Shown one piece after another: positions 1 to 8,230 of a DNA stretch of 64,000 bases (positions within the stretch are counted from its first letter, which is position 1; each line of letters begins with the position of its first letter). Below the pieces are notes generated by a model. It made no database searches. It saw only the letters and a program-made list of their open reading frames with translations, and was not told the DNA's origin. Both the position numbers and the translations under genes were made by a program. The DNA comes from OMIW01 sp044235645 (GTDB taxonomy: Bacteria; Bdellovibrionota_C; UBA2361; OMIW01), in assembly GCA_044235645.1 (NCBI GenBank), contig JBIIHQ010000001.1:186001-250000 (forward strand), given 5' to 3'.

Positions 1-688
1 CCTCTGTCTTGCCACTTCCGGTGACGCCATGGAGGAGAAAGGGGGAAAAGGAGGATCCCGATGCTGCAGCATTTATCGTATCAACCGCTGCCCTTTGAGC
101 CGATGAGAGAGTGACGTTTTTCCGTGCCCAGAGGGGTGGCTCTGGTTCTTTCGTCGACTGAGAGATTATCCGGTCGTCAAGCTCGATAATTCCGCGTTTC
201 TTGAGATTGGTAAGAGTTCCCCTAAAATCCTTTCGATTAAGGAAATGGCTAAGGTCATCGAGGCTTGCCGATCCCCCTGTTGAACAGAGATATGCGATAA
301 TTTCTGATGCAACTTTTCCAGAACTTGGCGTGGTGAAATTTGGAACAAGAGTGACAAAACGAAGTTGTCTAGGAGGGGCATAGGTCGGCACTGCCGTTTC
401 AATGACTGCCGACAGGGGGTATCCGTAGTATTCAGCACACCATTCAAAGAGTTTTAGACAATCGGGATGGAACACAGGATGTTCCTCAACGATTTCTGTT
501 ATCTCTTTTATTGTCCGGTCAAAAGATGAGTTGAACTGCGTCGATACTGAAACCACCCAACCAAGCCGTTGGTTTTTTCCGACGGGCACCCTGATCATTG
601 CTCCGGGGCGAAGGGGGTGAAAAGTCCTGTAAGTTAGCAGTTGAGGAATTGGGGCAACCGCTACAGTAACAAAAATTGGCTCGGCCAT
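1..688 (-). CDS. priA: Primosomal protein N' (PriA helicase), N-terminal part, cut by the window edge
   Basis: PriA is the 3'-to-5' helicase that recognises stalled forks and reloads the replisome. I translated the minus strand from ATG 688. It stays open to base 1, giving 229 residues that begin MAEPIFVTVAVAPIPQLLTY. This matches the PriA 3'-DNA-binding domain, including the segment RPGAMIRVPVGKNQRLGWVV. A winged-helix-like region follows, and the fragment ends in the helicase Walker A motif HGVTGSGKTE at about residues 219-229. The remaining helicase motifs and the zinc-binding cysteines lie outside the window. There is no obvious Shine-Dalgarno sequence before ATG 688. The gene is divergent from the pil operon. 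Identification is secure from the N-terminal domain plus Walker A; only the full length is unknown. Confidence 0.9.
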   Translation of the reverse strand, partial: MAEPIFVTVAVAPIPQLLTYRTFHPLRPGAMIRVPVGKNQRLGWVVSVSTQFNSSFDRTIKEITEIVEEHPVFHPDCLKLFEWCAEYYGYPLSAVIETAVPTYAPPRQLRFVTLVPNFTTPSSGKVASEIIAYLCSTGGSASLDDLSHFLNRKDFRGTLTNLKKRGIIELDDRIISQSTKEPEPPLWARKNVTLSSAQRAAVDTINAAASGSSFSPFLLHGVTGSGKTE

Positions 689-870
689 AAGAAAAAAAAG
701 GGAGATAAGTTATCCAATATACGAATAATTTCACCAACTAAGGCCGATATTTGAAAAGCACCAAATCTTTTAAAGAAAACAATAGTCAGGGGGGATAGTT
801 TGGCCGACTCCCCTCATCAAAGTAAAGAAAGGGATATGAGGCTTTTGTTGTTCGGAATGGAAACTGCGGG

Positions 871-1932
871 ATGGGACTTCTCAAGCTATCAAGAAAGGAC
901 GAATCTTTAACGGGGCTCGAGATTTGCTCGCGAGGGCTTCGCATGGTCTGTCTTGAACGCTCGAATCATAAGAGCAGAGTAAAAAACTTTGGGATGCTGA
1001 CCTGGGAAGGGGGAAAGATCTCAGAGAAACTTATGTCCGATCCGAACAGTCTGGGTGAGCTAATTAGAACCACACTCGATGAACAAAATATCAGGATCAA
1101 AAGAGTGGTCTGCGCGCTCCCTGCCCCGAGTGTTTTCGTGAAGCGGATCACGTTACCCAATTGTCCCTGGCACGAGTTAAAACCTCAAGTTGAGCTAGAG
1201 GCGATGAGTCTGCTGCCAGAAGGAGGGCTCGGTGTTCGCATTGACTTTCATCCAATGAGGAAAGTCGAAAAGGATCAAGTTGAGGTGCTCCTTGTAGCAG
1301 CCCGAGAATCGGCCATTAATCTTCTCCATGAGACAGCTGAGGTTGCGGGTCTGGACATGGTAGTGGTTGATGTCGATGTTTTTGCAATCTACAACATTTT
1401 TTTAGAAACGTGGCCGGACCAAATTGTTAAGACCAGTGTTCTCTTGGGGATCGGGGATACATGCTCGGTGGTTGCAGTTCAAAACCGAGGGGGGCTTTCG
1501 TTCGTCGGAGATTGGCCGGTGGGGTTCGACATGGTGGTAGAGATGGTTGCCGATTCTCTCGCAATTTCTGAGGAAAAGGCCCATCAGAATATCATGGATG
1601 ATTCCGATTTTGAGGAAAGTTCTGTGCTTGAGGGGACAGGCACCCTCTGTCAGGAGCTCAATCGTCGTATCAGTCTTCTTGGGGCGATGGCTGACATTGA
1701 CGAACCGATTACTCAGATTGTGTTGTGTGGTGAGGGGGCAGGAATAAGGGGGCTAAGGGCGGAACTTGAGAGGTCTTCCGGAATTCCTGTTACGGTACTA
1801 AATCCTTTGAAGGAAAAAGTGAGTAGCAAGTCTGAGAATATGGCCAATTTTGGAGCCCAGTATGCTCTGGCAGCAGGACTTGCTCTCAGAACGGGTTCGG
1901 ATCGACGGTTAAGAATTCCGGATAGGGCGTGA
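871..1932 (+). CDS. pilM: Type IV pilus inner-membrane assembly protein PilM
   Basis: PilM is the cytoplasmic, actin-like (FtsA fold) protein of the type IV pilus alignment complex; it binds the PilN N-terminus and couples to the motor ATPases. The 353-residue product has the family pattern: an N-terminal GLEICSRGLRMVCLE strand pair, a central nucleotide-pocket-like LLGIGDTCSVVAV around residue 190, and a late LCGEGAGIRGL loop near residue 290. Length is normal for PilM. It is the first gene of pilM-pilN-pilO-pilQ, and its TGA is directly followed by the pilN ATG, so the two are translationally coupled. The start is preceded only by a weak GCGGG. A short ORF (bases 836-910) with a better ribosome site overlaps the start and might act as a leader. 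Confidence 0.9.
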   Translation: MGLLKLSRKDESLTGLEICSRGLRMVCLERSNHKSRVKNFGMLTWEGGKISEKLMSDPNSLGELIRTTLDEQNIRIKRVVCALPAPSVFVKRITLPNCPWHELKPQVELEAMSLLPEGGLGVRIDFHPMRKVEKDQVEVLLVAARESAINLLHETAEVAGLDMVVVDVDVFAIYNIFLETWPDQIVKTSVLLGIGDTCSVVAVQNRGGLSFVGDWPVGFDMVVEMVADSLAISEEKAHQNIMDDSDFEESSVLEGTGTLCQELNRRISLLGAMADIDEPITQIVLCGEGAGIRGLRAELERSSGIPVTVLNPLKEKVSSKSENMANFGAQYALAAGLALRTGSDRRLRIPDRA

Positions 1933-2490
1933 ATGATCACCGTCAATTTCGCGAACTGTTTCCTTGAAAGGCGACGCTTCATCCGTCGTCTTTCGCTCGT
2001 GTGCTTGGCTATCGTGACGTTATTAACGAGTGGAGTGGTCTGCGGCTTTCTGTATCTGAATTCTGATCTCGAGGAGCTGAGAGCAAAAAAGGATCATCTC
2101 GAGCAGGTTATCGCTCATCTTAAGGAAAGAACGGGTGAAGTCGCACAGCTCCAAAGTATCAGGTCAGCTGTTCGTCAGCAACTGGCGCGCGTCGCCGTTC
2201 TAAAAGAACAGCGATGGGGCCCAGTTCATCTTTTAGACGATTTAAATAGATTTTTACCGGACCGAGCCTGGATTACGAGCATCTCACAGAAATCAGACAA
2301 ATTAACGGTGGTGGGGATGGCTCTCGATAATCGGACAATTTCTGAATTTATGGTGAAGCTCGGTGAATCTAAAGTGCTCGCGGAAGTTGATCTGACTGAG
2401 TCGAGACAGGCAGACTTTGCGGGGGTAAAAGTACAAGGGTTTACCATCAGAGCGACCACGACATTCGTTGGTCGAGTCGTGAGAGAATAA
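1933..2490 (+). CDS. pilN: Type IV pilus assembly protein PilN
   Basis: PilN is a bitopic inner-membrane protein that bridges cytoplasmic PilM and periplasmic PilO. The 185 residues show the expected order: a short basic cytoplasmic stretch (ERRRFIRRL), one transmembrane helix at about residues 18-41, a charged coiled-coil region at about 45-85, and a small periplasmic ferredoxin-like domain containing LLDDLNRFLPDRAWITS and a VGMALDN turn. It starts at the base after the pilM stop, and is followed by a 140-base spacer before pilO. Assignment rests on fold pattern and gene order, which together are convincing. Confidence 0.87.
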   Translation: MITVNFANCFLERRRFIRRLSLVCLAIVTLLTSGVVCGFLYLNSDLEELRAKKDHLEQVIAHLKERTGEVAQLQSIRSAVRQQLARVAVLKEQRWGPVHLLDDLNRFLPDRAWITSISQKSDKLTVVGMALDNRTISEFMVKLGESKVLAEVDLTESRQADFAGVKVQGFTIRATTTFVGRVVRE

Positions 2491-2586
2491 ATAATCCTGA
2501 AAATTAGTCCTCTGAGGGGCGTATATCACTTGGCAGGCCGATGTATCCCGGATGTACGCTAAAGGATTGTCTACTCGAGGAGGCTG

Positions 2587-2634
2587 ATGAGGAGAGATAG
2601 CACGTTGGCTTTTTATTTTTCAGGATTACCGTGA
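2587..2634 (+). CDS. Possible 15-residue leader peptide overlapping the pilO start
   Basis: Within the pilN-pilO spacer a short frame, ATG 2587 to TGA 2634, encodes MRRDSTLAFYFSGLP. It has GAGGAGG just upstream, although the spacing to the ATG is tight. Its stop codon lies inside the GTGA at which pilO begins, so ribosomes finishing it could re-initiate on pilO. No family is recognised. It may be chance, because short frames are common. Confidence 0.25.
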   Translation: MRRDSTLAFYFSGLP

Positions 2635-3248
2635 GTAAATTCTCTAACCTCGATAATTTGCGAGTTTGGGGAGGAGTCTTTTTGGGGACCTGCGCCGTTT
2701 CGTTCGGCTGTTGGAGGGGGCTATTTAGCCCGCTGCTTGAGGCGCAGGAGCTTGTTTTTAAAAATCTTGAAGCTCTTCAGATTGAGAAGGGACAACTCGA
2801 GATCGCCGAGCAAAAACTACCGGAAATGCAGTCACAGGTAGCGCTGCTGAAGCAGAAGTTGGTACAGGCTCGCTTACAGCTACCCAGCCGACGCGAGATG
2901 CCCGACCTCCTCTCATCGGTGTCTGATAAGGCGAAAGAGGCAGGCCTAGAAGTCGAGCTTTTTCGGCCGGGTCAGGAGGTGGTGCGAAATTTTTATGCAG
3001 AGGTGCCTTTAACTTTCTCGTTGAGGGGAACTTTTCATCAGGTAGGCCGCTTTCTTGATGGGGTAGGACGACTCAGCAGAATTGTCACGGTATCGGATAT
3101 TTCGCTTAAGAGTGAAAACCATGTATCGGGAAAGGGAGAGGTTATCGCTGAACAGGAGTTAGAGGCTATTTGCACGGCAACCGCCTATCGTCTTCTCGAT
3201 GATGGTGAAGTAAAGGCGGTTAACGATGAGAGGGCTGATGTTGGCTGA
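2631..3248 (+). CDS. pilO: Type IV pilus assembly protein PilO
   Basis: PilO forms a periplasmic heterodimer with PilN and helps set the spacing between inner-membrane platform and secretin. The 205 residues contain a short N-terminus, a transmembrane helix around residues 11-30 (GGVFLGTCAVSFGCW), a coiled coil at about 38-85, then the ferredoxin-like domain with the family-typical ELPSRREMPDLL-like segment (here QLPSRREMPDLL) and FSLRGTFHQVGRFLD. The start codon is GTG 2631 with AGGA shortly upstream. No recognisable pilP follows, which breaks the usual pilMNOPQ order. Confidence 0.88.
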   Translation: MSKFSNLDNLRVWGGVFLGTCAVSFGCWRGLFSPLLEAQELVFKNLEALQIEKGQLEIAEQKLPEMQSQVALLKQKLVQARLQLPSRREMPDLLSSVSDKAKEAGLEVELFRPGQEVVRNFYAEVPLTFSLRGTFHQVGRFLDGVGRLSRIVTVSDISLKSENHVSGKGEVIAEQELEAICTATAYRLLDDGEVKAVNDERADVG

Positions 3249-3411
3249 ACACTTTAATAATCGCGTCAATGAGGATCGGGTGTGGGTAAAGTTCGTTCAT
3301 TCAGCCCTCATTTGTAGTCTTGACAGGACGATGACCTTCCCTGTATCCAGTCTGGGGGAGACTGTTGCAAAAATGTCCCGAGTCGGTGGGTGGATAGCAG
3401 ATATGAGGTGA
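3226..3411 (+). CDS. Small ORF between pilO and pilQ, unrecognised
   Basis: A 61-residue frame starts at ATG 3226, overlapping the end of pilO by 23 bases, with AAAGG upstream at reasonable spacing. It occupies the position normally held by pilP. It has no lipoprotein signal, no proline-rich linker and none of the beta-domain pattern of PilP, so I do not call it pilP. Composition is mixed, with one mildly hydrophobic patch. It may be a lineage-specific peptide or chance. The remaining bases up to pilQ hold only the hairpin described separately. Confidence 0.25.
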   Translation: MRGLMLAEHFNNRVNEDRVWVKFVHSALICSLDRTMTFPVSSLGETVAKMSRVGGWIADMR

Positions 3412-3561
3412 GGCATATTCGGGGCAGATCAGTTTGGCTGTCGGTTTTTGGTCAGTTCGTTGAACGCCGTAGTGGATGTGGTGAGCGAATATATTGGGCT
3501 TCGCAGTTCAGCTGGAGGTCGTCTTAGACCTCGCGGCATAGTCGGTGGTGTACGGTCTTAT

Positions 3562-3588
3562 GGGGGATGATACTTTTCCCCCTTTTTT
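3562..3588 (+). terminator. Intrinsic terminator or attenuator 12 bases upstream of pilQ
   Basis: GGGGGA (3562-3567) pairs with TCCCCC (3577-3582) around a nine-base loop and is directly followed by six T residues (3583-3588). This is a textbook intrinsic terminator shape. It ends just before the pilQ ribosome site (GGAG, about 3590) and start codon 3601. It could reduce read-through from pilMNO into pilQ. Confidence 0.7.
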
Positions 3589-3600
3589 CGGAGATTTTGC

Positions 3601-5676
3601 ATGATGGCATCCGCTAAAATGAGGCGTTCAGACAAGATCCGGTACGGTGATACCTGTCGAACAGCCGTTGGGTGTATCCGCGCCTCTTCGTGGGTGGGTG
3701 CCTCTGCTCTTTTAATCGCGGGTTGCATGTCTGCCCGTGAGCCGTCTTCAAAACTGGCTGAAAAGAACATTTCATCCCCTTCTGCCGCATCTGCAGCCAG
3801 TGTTTCGGGTTCCTCGATGGCGACGTCACAGAAGGGTACCTCAGCACCCTCCGTAGCCAACTCAGTGCACAAAGGGCCGATTCTCACGAGCCTCGCAGTC
3901 CTTAAACCAGCCTCGGGCGCTAGTGAGATTAGAGCAACAGTCTCTGAATCGGCTACGCACGAATTGGTCCGCACTGCGCTCTCAGAGTACCTTTTGTCAA
4001 TTCCTGGTGCTGATGTCGGCGAGGGGATAGCCTCCACAATTGTCGCTGAGCCGGGCCATGGCGCCATCCGCTCAGTAAGGTCGATTGCGGATGCAGAGGG
4101 CGTTAAGTTGAGAATATTCGCGTCTCCGGAGTCAAATCTTGTTGCCCAAAAAGATGGCGCGATAATTACGGTAAAAGATGTTGGTCTCGCAGGTGGCGAG
4201 GGCATTCGTGCTCAGGCTAAGGGGGCGACCTCCGGCGATAATTCGGCAGGTGGAACCAAATTATTGGCAAACCAGAAAGGTGAAGCACCTTCGGAAGGGT
4301 CCCCCCAAGCGACCGCAAAAGTTGATTCGGGAGCAGCCGATGAGCTTGTGGCTGAAGGGGCTGATACAGCTGTTGCAAGCTTCCTTGACGATGGCTCTCA
4401 ATTTACTGGCCGGCTCATATCACTCGACCTTCAGGATACCGATATCGATAATGCTCTGCGAATAATAGCAGAGGTTTCGAACCTCAACATTATTGCAACG
4501 GAAGATGTAACTGGAAAGGTAACCCTCCGTCTGAGTGATGTTCCTTGGGACCAGGCGCTGGATGTCATACTGAGAACTAACGGTCTCGATAAAGTTCAGG
4601 AGGGGAATGTTGTTCGCATAGCTCCATTCGAAAAGATTCGCCAAGAGCGCGAAGGGTTGAAGCAGGCTCAGCAAGCTTCCGAGGAGTTGGAACCACTGTC
4701 GGTTAAGTACTTTCGGGTCTCTTATGCAAAAGCAGGAGAGCTCAAGCCTCTGCTGGAGAAGGTTGTGAGCGAGCGGGGTGGGGTTACTTTTGACGAGAGG
4801 ACCAATCAGCTAATAATTCGCGATATACAGAGGGGTATTCGTAATTCGGCTCAGCTGATTAAGAAGCTTGATCTTCGTACTCCTCAGGTACTTCTCGAGA
4901 CGCAGATCGTCGAAGCTCGGCGGAACTTTCTGAGAAATCTCGGAAGCCAGACGGGCTTTCGGTATGTCCAGGCGCCTGAGATTGGTAACGGGACTGGCCG
5001 TGTGTTCCCGAGCTCGGTCGATATCGGGGGCACCATAGCGAACAGTGTGGCGACGGGAGCGAATCCAATAGCGTTTCTCTTTGGTAGTGCGGATGGTTCG
5101 AAAACCCTAACGGAAGTACTGACTGCAGAGGAGCAGCAGGGAAGGGTTCGTGTCGTCAGTAAGCCGGCAGTTGCTACGTTGAATAACAAACCAGCAACCA
5201 TCAAGAGCACTGTGGCGATTCGAATCAGGATACCGCAGGGCGGTAACGTTGTATCGACAGGACAGAATGCAGCCGTCACCGGAGGAGCCGTCAATGCGAC
5301 TGAAAAAGTCGAGACTGGGATAATCCTTGAGGTCACTCCTCAGGCTTCTCCTGACTATTATGTGTTCTTAGACATCAAGGCTAAATCAAGCACTCTCGGA
5401 CCTCCAATCATCGACGGAATTCCATCAGAAATTGAGCGAGCAACAAACTCATCGGTGCTCGTTTCGAGTGGCCAAACTTTTGCGATGGGGGGAGTTTACA
5501 AGCTGAGTGAGCAGGGAAGTAACGATGGGCTTCCGTGGTTTAAAGATATCCCTGTCCTTGGAACCTTCTTCCGCCGAACGGGCGTCGATGACTTCGAGGA
5601 AGAGATCCTCTTCTTCATCACGCCGCGGATAGTGGAAGGAAGCTTTGATGATGCTGCAATGAGGGCTTCCCTCTAG
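3601..5676 (+). CDS. pilQ: Type IV pilus secretin PilQ (lipoprotein-like N-terminus)
   Basis: PilQ forms the outer-membrane ring through which the pilus fibre passes. The 691-residue product has an N-terminal hydrophobic segment ending in the lipobox LIAGC near residue 42, then a long low-complexity Ala/Ser/Gly-rich stretch to about residue 260. An STN-type domain follows (SLDLQDTDIDNALRIIAEV, about 272-340), then a secretin N domain (about 370-435), and a C-terminal secretin core with VEARRNFLRNLG, VETGIILEVTPQ and IPVLGTFFRRTG. Start ATG 3601 has GGAG seven bases upstream. I see no clear AMIN repeat. An acylated signal is unusual for a PilQ-type secretin, although some other secretins are lipoproteins. 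Confidence 0.92.
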   Translation: MMASAKMRRSDKIRYGDTCRTAVGCIRASSWVGASALLIAGCMSAREPSSKLAEKNISSPSAASAASVSGSSMATSQKGTSAPSVANSVHKGPILTSLAVLKPASGASEIRATVSESATHELVRTALSEYLLSIPGADVGEGIASTIVAEPGHGAIRSVRSIADAEGVKLRIFASPESNLVAQKDGAIITVKDVGLAGGEGIRAQAKGATSGDNSAGGTKLLANQKGEAPSEGSPQATAKVDSGAADELVAEGADTAVASFLDDGSQFTGRLISLDLQDTDIDNALRIIAEVSNLNIIATEDVTGKVTLRLSDVPWDQALDVILRTNGLDKVQEGNVVRIAPFEKIRQEREGLKQAQQASEELEPLSVKYFRVSYAKAGELKPLLEKVVSERGGVTFDERTNQLIIRDIQRGIRNSAQLIKKLDLRTPQVLLETQIVEARRNFLRNLGSQTGFRYVQAPEIGNGTGRVFPSSVDIGGTIANSVATGANPIAFLFGSADGSKTLTEVLTAEEQQGRVRVVSKPAVATLNNKPATIKSTVAIRIRIPQGGNVVSTGQNAAVTGGAVNATEKVETGIILEVTPQASPDYYVFLDIKAKSSTLGPPIIDGIPSEIERATNSSVLVSSGQTFAMGGVYKLSEQGSNDGLPWFKDIPVLGTFFRRTGVDDFEEEILFFITPRIVEGSFDDAAMRASL

Positions 5677-5719
5677 TTTAACGTTGAATTCACAACAGGT
5701 CTCTTTTGGAGCGATTCAG

Positions 5720-6403
5720 ATGACATCATTAAACATAAAAATACTTGCGACGCTCTTTGTGGGGGCCTTGGCGGGGTGCGGTGGCGGGGGCTCCAACAAC
5801 GATGCGGGTCAAGGGGTGACCTTAACAGGGTTTAACGCAGCTCCTAATGGAATATGCTCAGCTTCACAGAAAGTGACCTCTATACTGATGCCAATCAGTG
5901 GTGGTGCCGAGGCAGAGAATCCAACTGGTGAGGGCTCAGTGGGTGCGTTCTCTTGCTTTGAGGCCCAGAATAACCTTGTGACACAAGCGGTCAGGGTTGA
6001 TAGAGCTCTGATCCGGTATTTTGTTGCTGGAGCCTCAGCTCAGCCGCCGTCAACGGTAACTGCTGCCGCTGCTTACCTGGCTGCAGCACAGGGGAATACA
6101 TCGCTTCCGGGTGGAGGAATAGTAACGGTTGGCGGAAATCAGCCCGGTGTTCAACCTGGATCAAAGCCCCAAGGCACACTACCATCCGGCGCGTCGGGGG
6201 GGGCTCCTCGCATTACCGCTGGTTTTAATGTTGTGCCATCAGCGGTATCGGAATGGATATCTGCAAACCGTGGCCTCCTTCCACCACCCCCGTTTCAAAT
6301 GATTGCCTCAGTTCAGTTGTCAGCAGTGACCAGTGCAGGCGATAGGATAGAAACGAACGAGCTGCCGTTGAACATAATTGTTTCGGAAGATAATATCTTT
6401 TAG
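5720..6403 (+). CDS. Predicted lipoprotein downstream of pilQ
   Basis: The 227-residue product starts MTSLNIKILATLFVGALAGC, a clear type II signal peptide with lipobox ALAGC followed by a Gly-rich spacer. I chose ATG 5720 because GGAG lies seven bases upstream; an in-frame TTG at 5684 would put 12 extra residues before the signal. The mature part has two cysteines, a Gly/Pro-rich middle (about residues 130-170) and an FQMIASVQLSAVTSAGDRIETNELPLNI segment suggesting a beta-rich domain. No family is recognised. It follows pilQ by 43 bases and precedes a second lipoprotein gene, so a role at the outer membrane with the pilus is plausible but inferred from context. Confidence 0.75.
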   Translation: MTSLNIKILATLFVGALAGCGGGGSNNDAGQGVTLTGFNAAPNGICSASQKVTSILMPISGGAEAENPTGEGSVGAFSCFEAQNNLVTQAVRVDRALIRYFVAGASAQPPSTVTAAAAYLAAAQGNTSLPGGGIVTVGGNQPGVQPGSKPQGTLPSGASGGAPRITAGFNVVPSAVSEWISANRGLLPPPPFQMIASVQLSAVTSAGDRIETNELPLNIIVSEDNIF

Positions 6404-6471
6404 GTCTCTTGGATCGATGCAGTAACGACACACCAAAGGAGCGACCATTTAAAACATTAAAAGGGACGAGT

Positions 6472-7527
6472 ATGAATTCAAAGAGGGTTTCGGTGGTCGT
6501 TGTGACATCAATTGTTGGGATCGCGATCGGTGGATGTGGAGGTGGTAACACCGATGGAGGATCGCAGTCCTTTGATGGGCAGATTTTTGTGTCTGATGAA
6601 GATACTGTCGGGCGTGTTGAGATAGCGCTCGGTGAGAGTTCGCTCCCGGTTGGGGGAACGGCGGCCTTTCAGGCGTTCGCCCGCACATCTTCCGGTGCTC
6701 CAATCGGGAACCTGAGGCTTGTTTGTGATTCAGAGGCGGGTATTAGAATTCTTGAGCCGGTGTCAGGCGATATACCTCCGAGAGCTTTCCAGCTTACGAA
6801 TAACGCGGGGGCAATTTCAGGAGTGATCGGCTGTGATGCTCCTGGCTCATTTGCATTCGGTTGTCGAATGCCAACCGGAGCAAACCGGCGACAATTTGTT
6901 ACGGTAAAATGCTTGGGAGATCGCCCCGCGGACTTTGCGGGCTTTCCGGGAAGTGCCGGGGGGGGACTCGGTGGTGGGGCGGTTACCCCGCCAGATGAAG
7001 CTTCCGGTATCATTCGTGTGACCAATGTGAGGTTCACGCCGATGGGTTCTTCAGCTACACCCGCCAATTCGGAGGCGATTGATGTCGTCCGGGATAACTG
7101 CATCACCTGCTCGGATCTAAGCCAGACACCGGAGCCATTCTCTGACGATTATGTCACTTTAACGATTAGGTCCACATCACCCTCACGAGTGACTTTGACG
7201 GGTGTGCAGTATGCAGTGGCAGGAATCGGCAGGAGTGAGGTATTTCCAGTCACAGCGGAGATTGCTCCTGCAACGGGAGGTGCGAACTCTGACGCAACGG
7301 TATCAGTTCTTGTTTTCAGAGCCGCGGTGCCTTTCAAGGAATTTGTTATCGGCTCTGGGCGAGAAATCTCAGACGACACAGGGTTTAAAGGAGTTACTTT
7401 CACGGTATTTGGTGAAACAGCTCAGGGTAAGCTAGTTTCGGCATCTGGATCGACCACCCTTTCTTTCGGTAACTTTAATAATTGTCCGACGGGGACGGTC
7501 GTTAATGAGGCTTTCTGTCCTGAGTAG
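6472..7527 (+). CDS. Predicted lipoprotein with Ig-like beta domain, pilus-operon neighbour
   Basis: The 351-residue product begins MNSKRVSVVVVTSIVGIAIG followed by GCGGG, a lipoprotein signal with lipobox IGGC. ATG 6472 is preferred over an upstream TTG (6409), which would place 21 residues before the signal. Residues about 45-135 look like an Ig-like (Big-type) domain: a VEIALGESSLPVGGTAAFQA opening and repeated strands with cysteines. A Gly-rich linker near residue 165 leads to a second beta-rich half ending in a Cys-containing tail. No exact family is recognised. It is the last gene before the terminator at 7579, so it probably shares the pilQ transcript. Confidence 0.75.
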   Translation: MNSKRVSVVVVTSIVGIAIGGCGGGNTDGGSQSFDGQIFVSDEDTVGRVEIALGESSLPVGGTAAFQAFARTSSGAPIGNLRLVCDSEAGIRILEPVSGDIPPRAFQLTNNAGAISGVIGCDAPGSFAFGCRMPTGANRRQFVTVKCLGDRPADFAGFPGSAGGGLGGGAVTPPDEASGIIRVTNVRFTPMGSSATPANSEAIDVVRDNCITCSDLSQTPEPFSDDYVTLTIRSTSPSRVTLTGVQYAVAGIGRSEVFPVTAEIAPATGGANSDATVSVLVFRAAVPFKEFVIGSGREISDDTGFKGVTFTVFGETAQGKLVSASGSTTLSFGNFNNCPTGTVVNEAFCPE

Positions 7528-7578
7528 ACGGCCACTCGGTCGCAGATAGGGTCCTTTTTTTGAGGATTAATGTTGTTG

Positions 7579-7619
7579 AAAAAACGCTTCGGCGGGAATA
7601 GCCCTTCGAAGCGTTTTTT
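7579..7619 (+). terminator. Intrinsic terminator closing the pil operon
   Basis: ACGCTTCG pairs with CGAAGCGT around a loop of about 14 bases, and the stem is flanked by an A-tract before and a T-tract (7613-7619) after. It lies 50 bases beyond the second lipoprotein gene. The A/T symmetry would also let it work on the other strand. Confidence 0.85.
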
Positions 7620-7646
7620 GTTGTCTCTTCGGGGAGGCCGGGATAA

Positions 7647-7955
7647 ATGGAGGATGAGAAGGTTCTCGAGAGTCTTGTTGGTTTGGATCCAGGTCACCCA
7701 GGCTTCGCAGAACTCGCAAACAGGTATCGCGCTCGTGGTGATTATGCGGGGGCCCTTGATATTTGTTTCAACGGTTTAACTGCAAATCCAGCATCTCTGG
7801 GTGGTCGAGTTGTATTAGCTCGAATCTTTTATGAAAGGCTTCAATTTCCGCTTGCTGCAAGAGAGCTTCGAGAAGTCCTGCAGCTTGCACCAGAGAACGA
7901 GTATGTTCCGAGATTATTGGCAGCTTTGGTGCCCGGAGACTGCTTTGCTGGATAG
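7647..7955 (+). CDS. Small TPR-like protein
   Basis: A 102-residue product with helix pairs of tetratricopeptide character: FAELANRYRARGDYAGALDI and AARELREVLQLAPENEYVPR. These match the TPR spacing of small and large hydrophobics over two to three repeats. GGGGAGG lies nine bases before ATG 7647, so translation is well supported. There is no signal peptide, which suggests a cytoplasmic scaffold. It starts directly after the pil terminator and precedes accB by 275 bases. Partner and function are unknown. Confidence 0.65.
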   Translation: MEDEKVLESLVGLDPGHPGFAELANRYRARGDYAGALDICFNGLTANPASLGGRVVLARIFYERLQFPLAARELREVLQLAPENEYVPRLLAALVPGDCFAG

Positions 7956-8230
7956 GCAACTGAGGTAATTGGGGTCAGGGTGGTTTTGATCGCCTCGTTT
8001 TGTTCAATAATTCCAATCTATTGTCTTTGATTGACTCTGGACTTGATTTTGATAGGAAAGATACGTAGCGTTCAGGGGCTACGCTGCAGGTTGGAGGTTT
8101 TGTCCTCTGGTTAGGAAGAAAATCGATGAAACCAGCGGATGTGCCGCTTTGAACGCAAGAGAATAACCGGGAGCTATCTTACTCTCAGCGACGTGACAAA
8201 AGATTTACCCTTAATGGACTTAGCTCGGCG

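Noticed and set aside
166..737. Minus-strand frames of 93 and 72 residues near the left edge
   Set aside because: They are other-frame shadows of the partial priA gene, whose true frame is open across the window edge.
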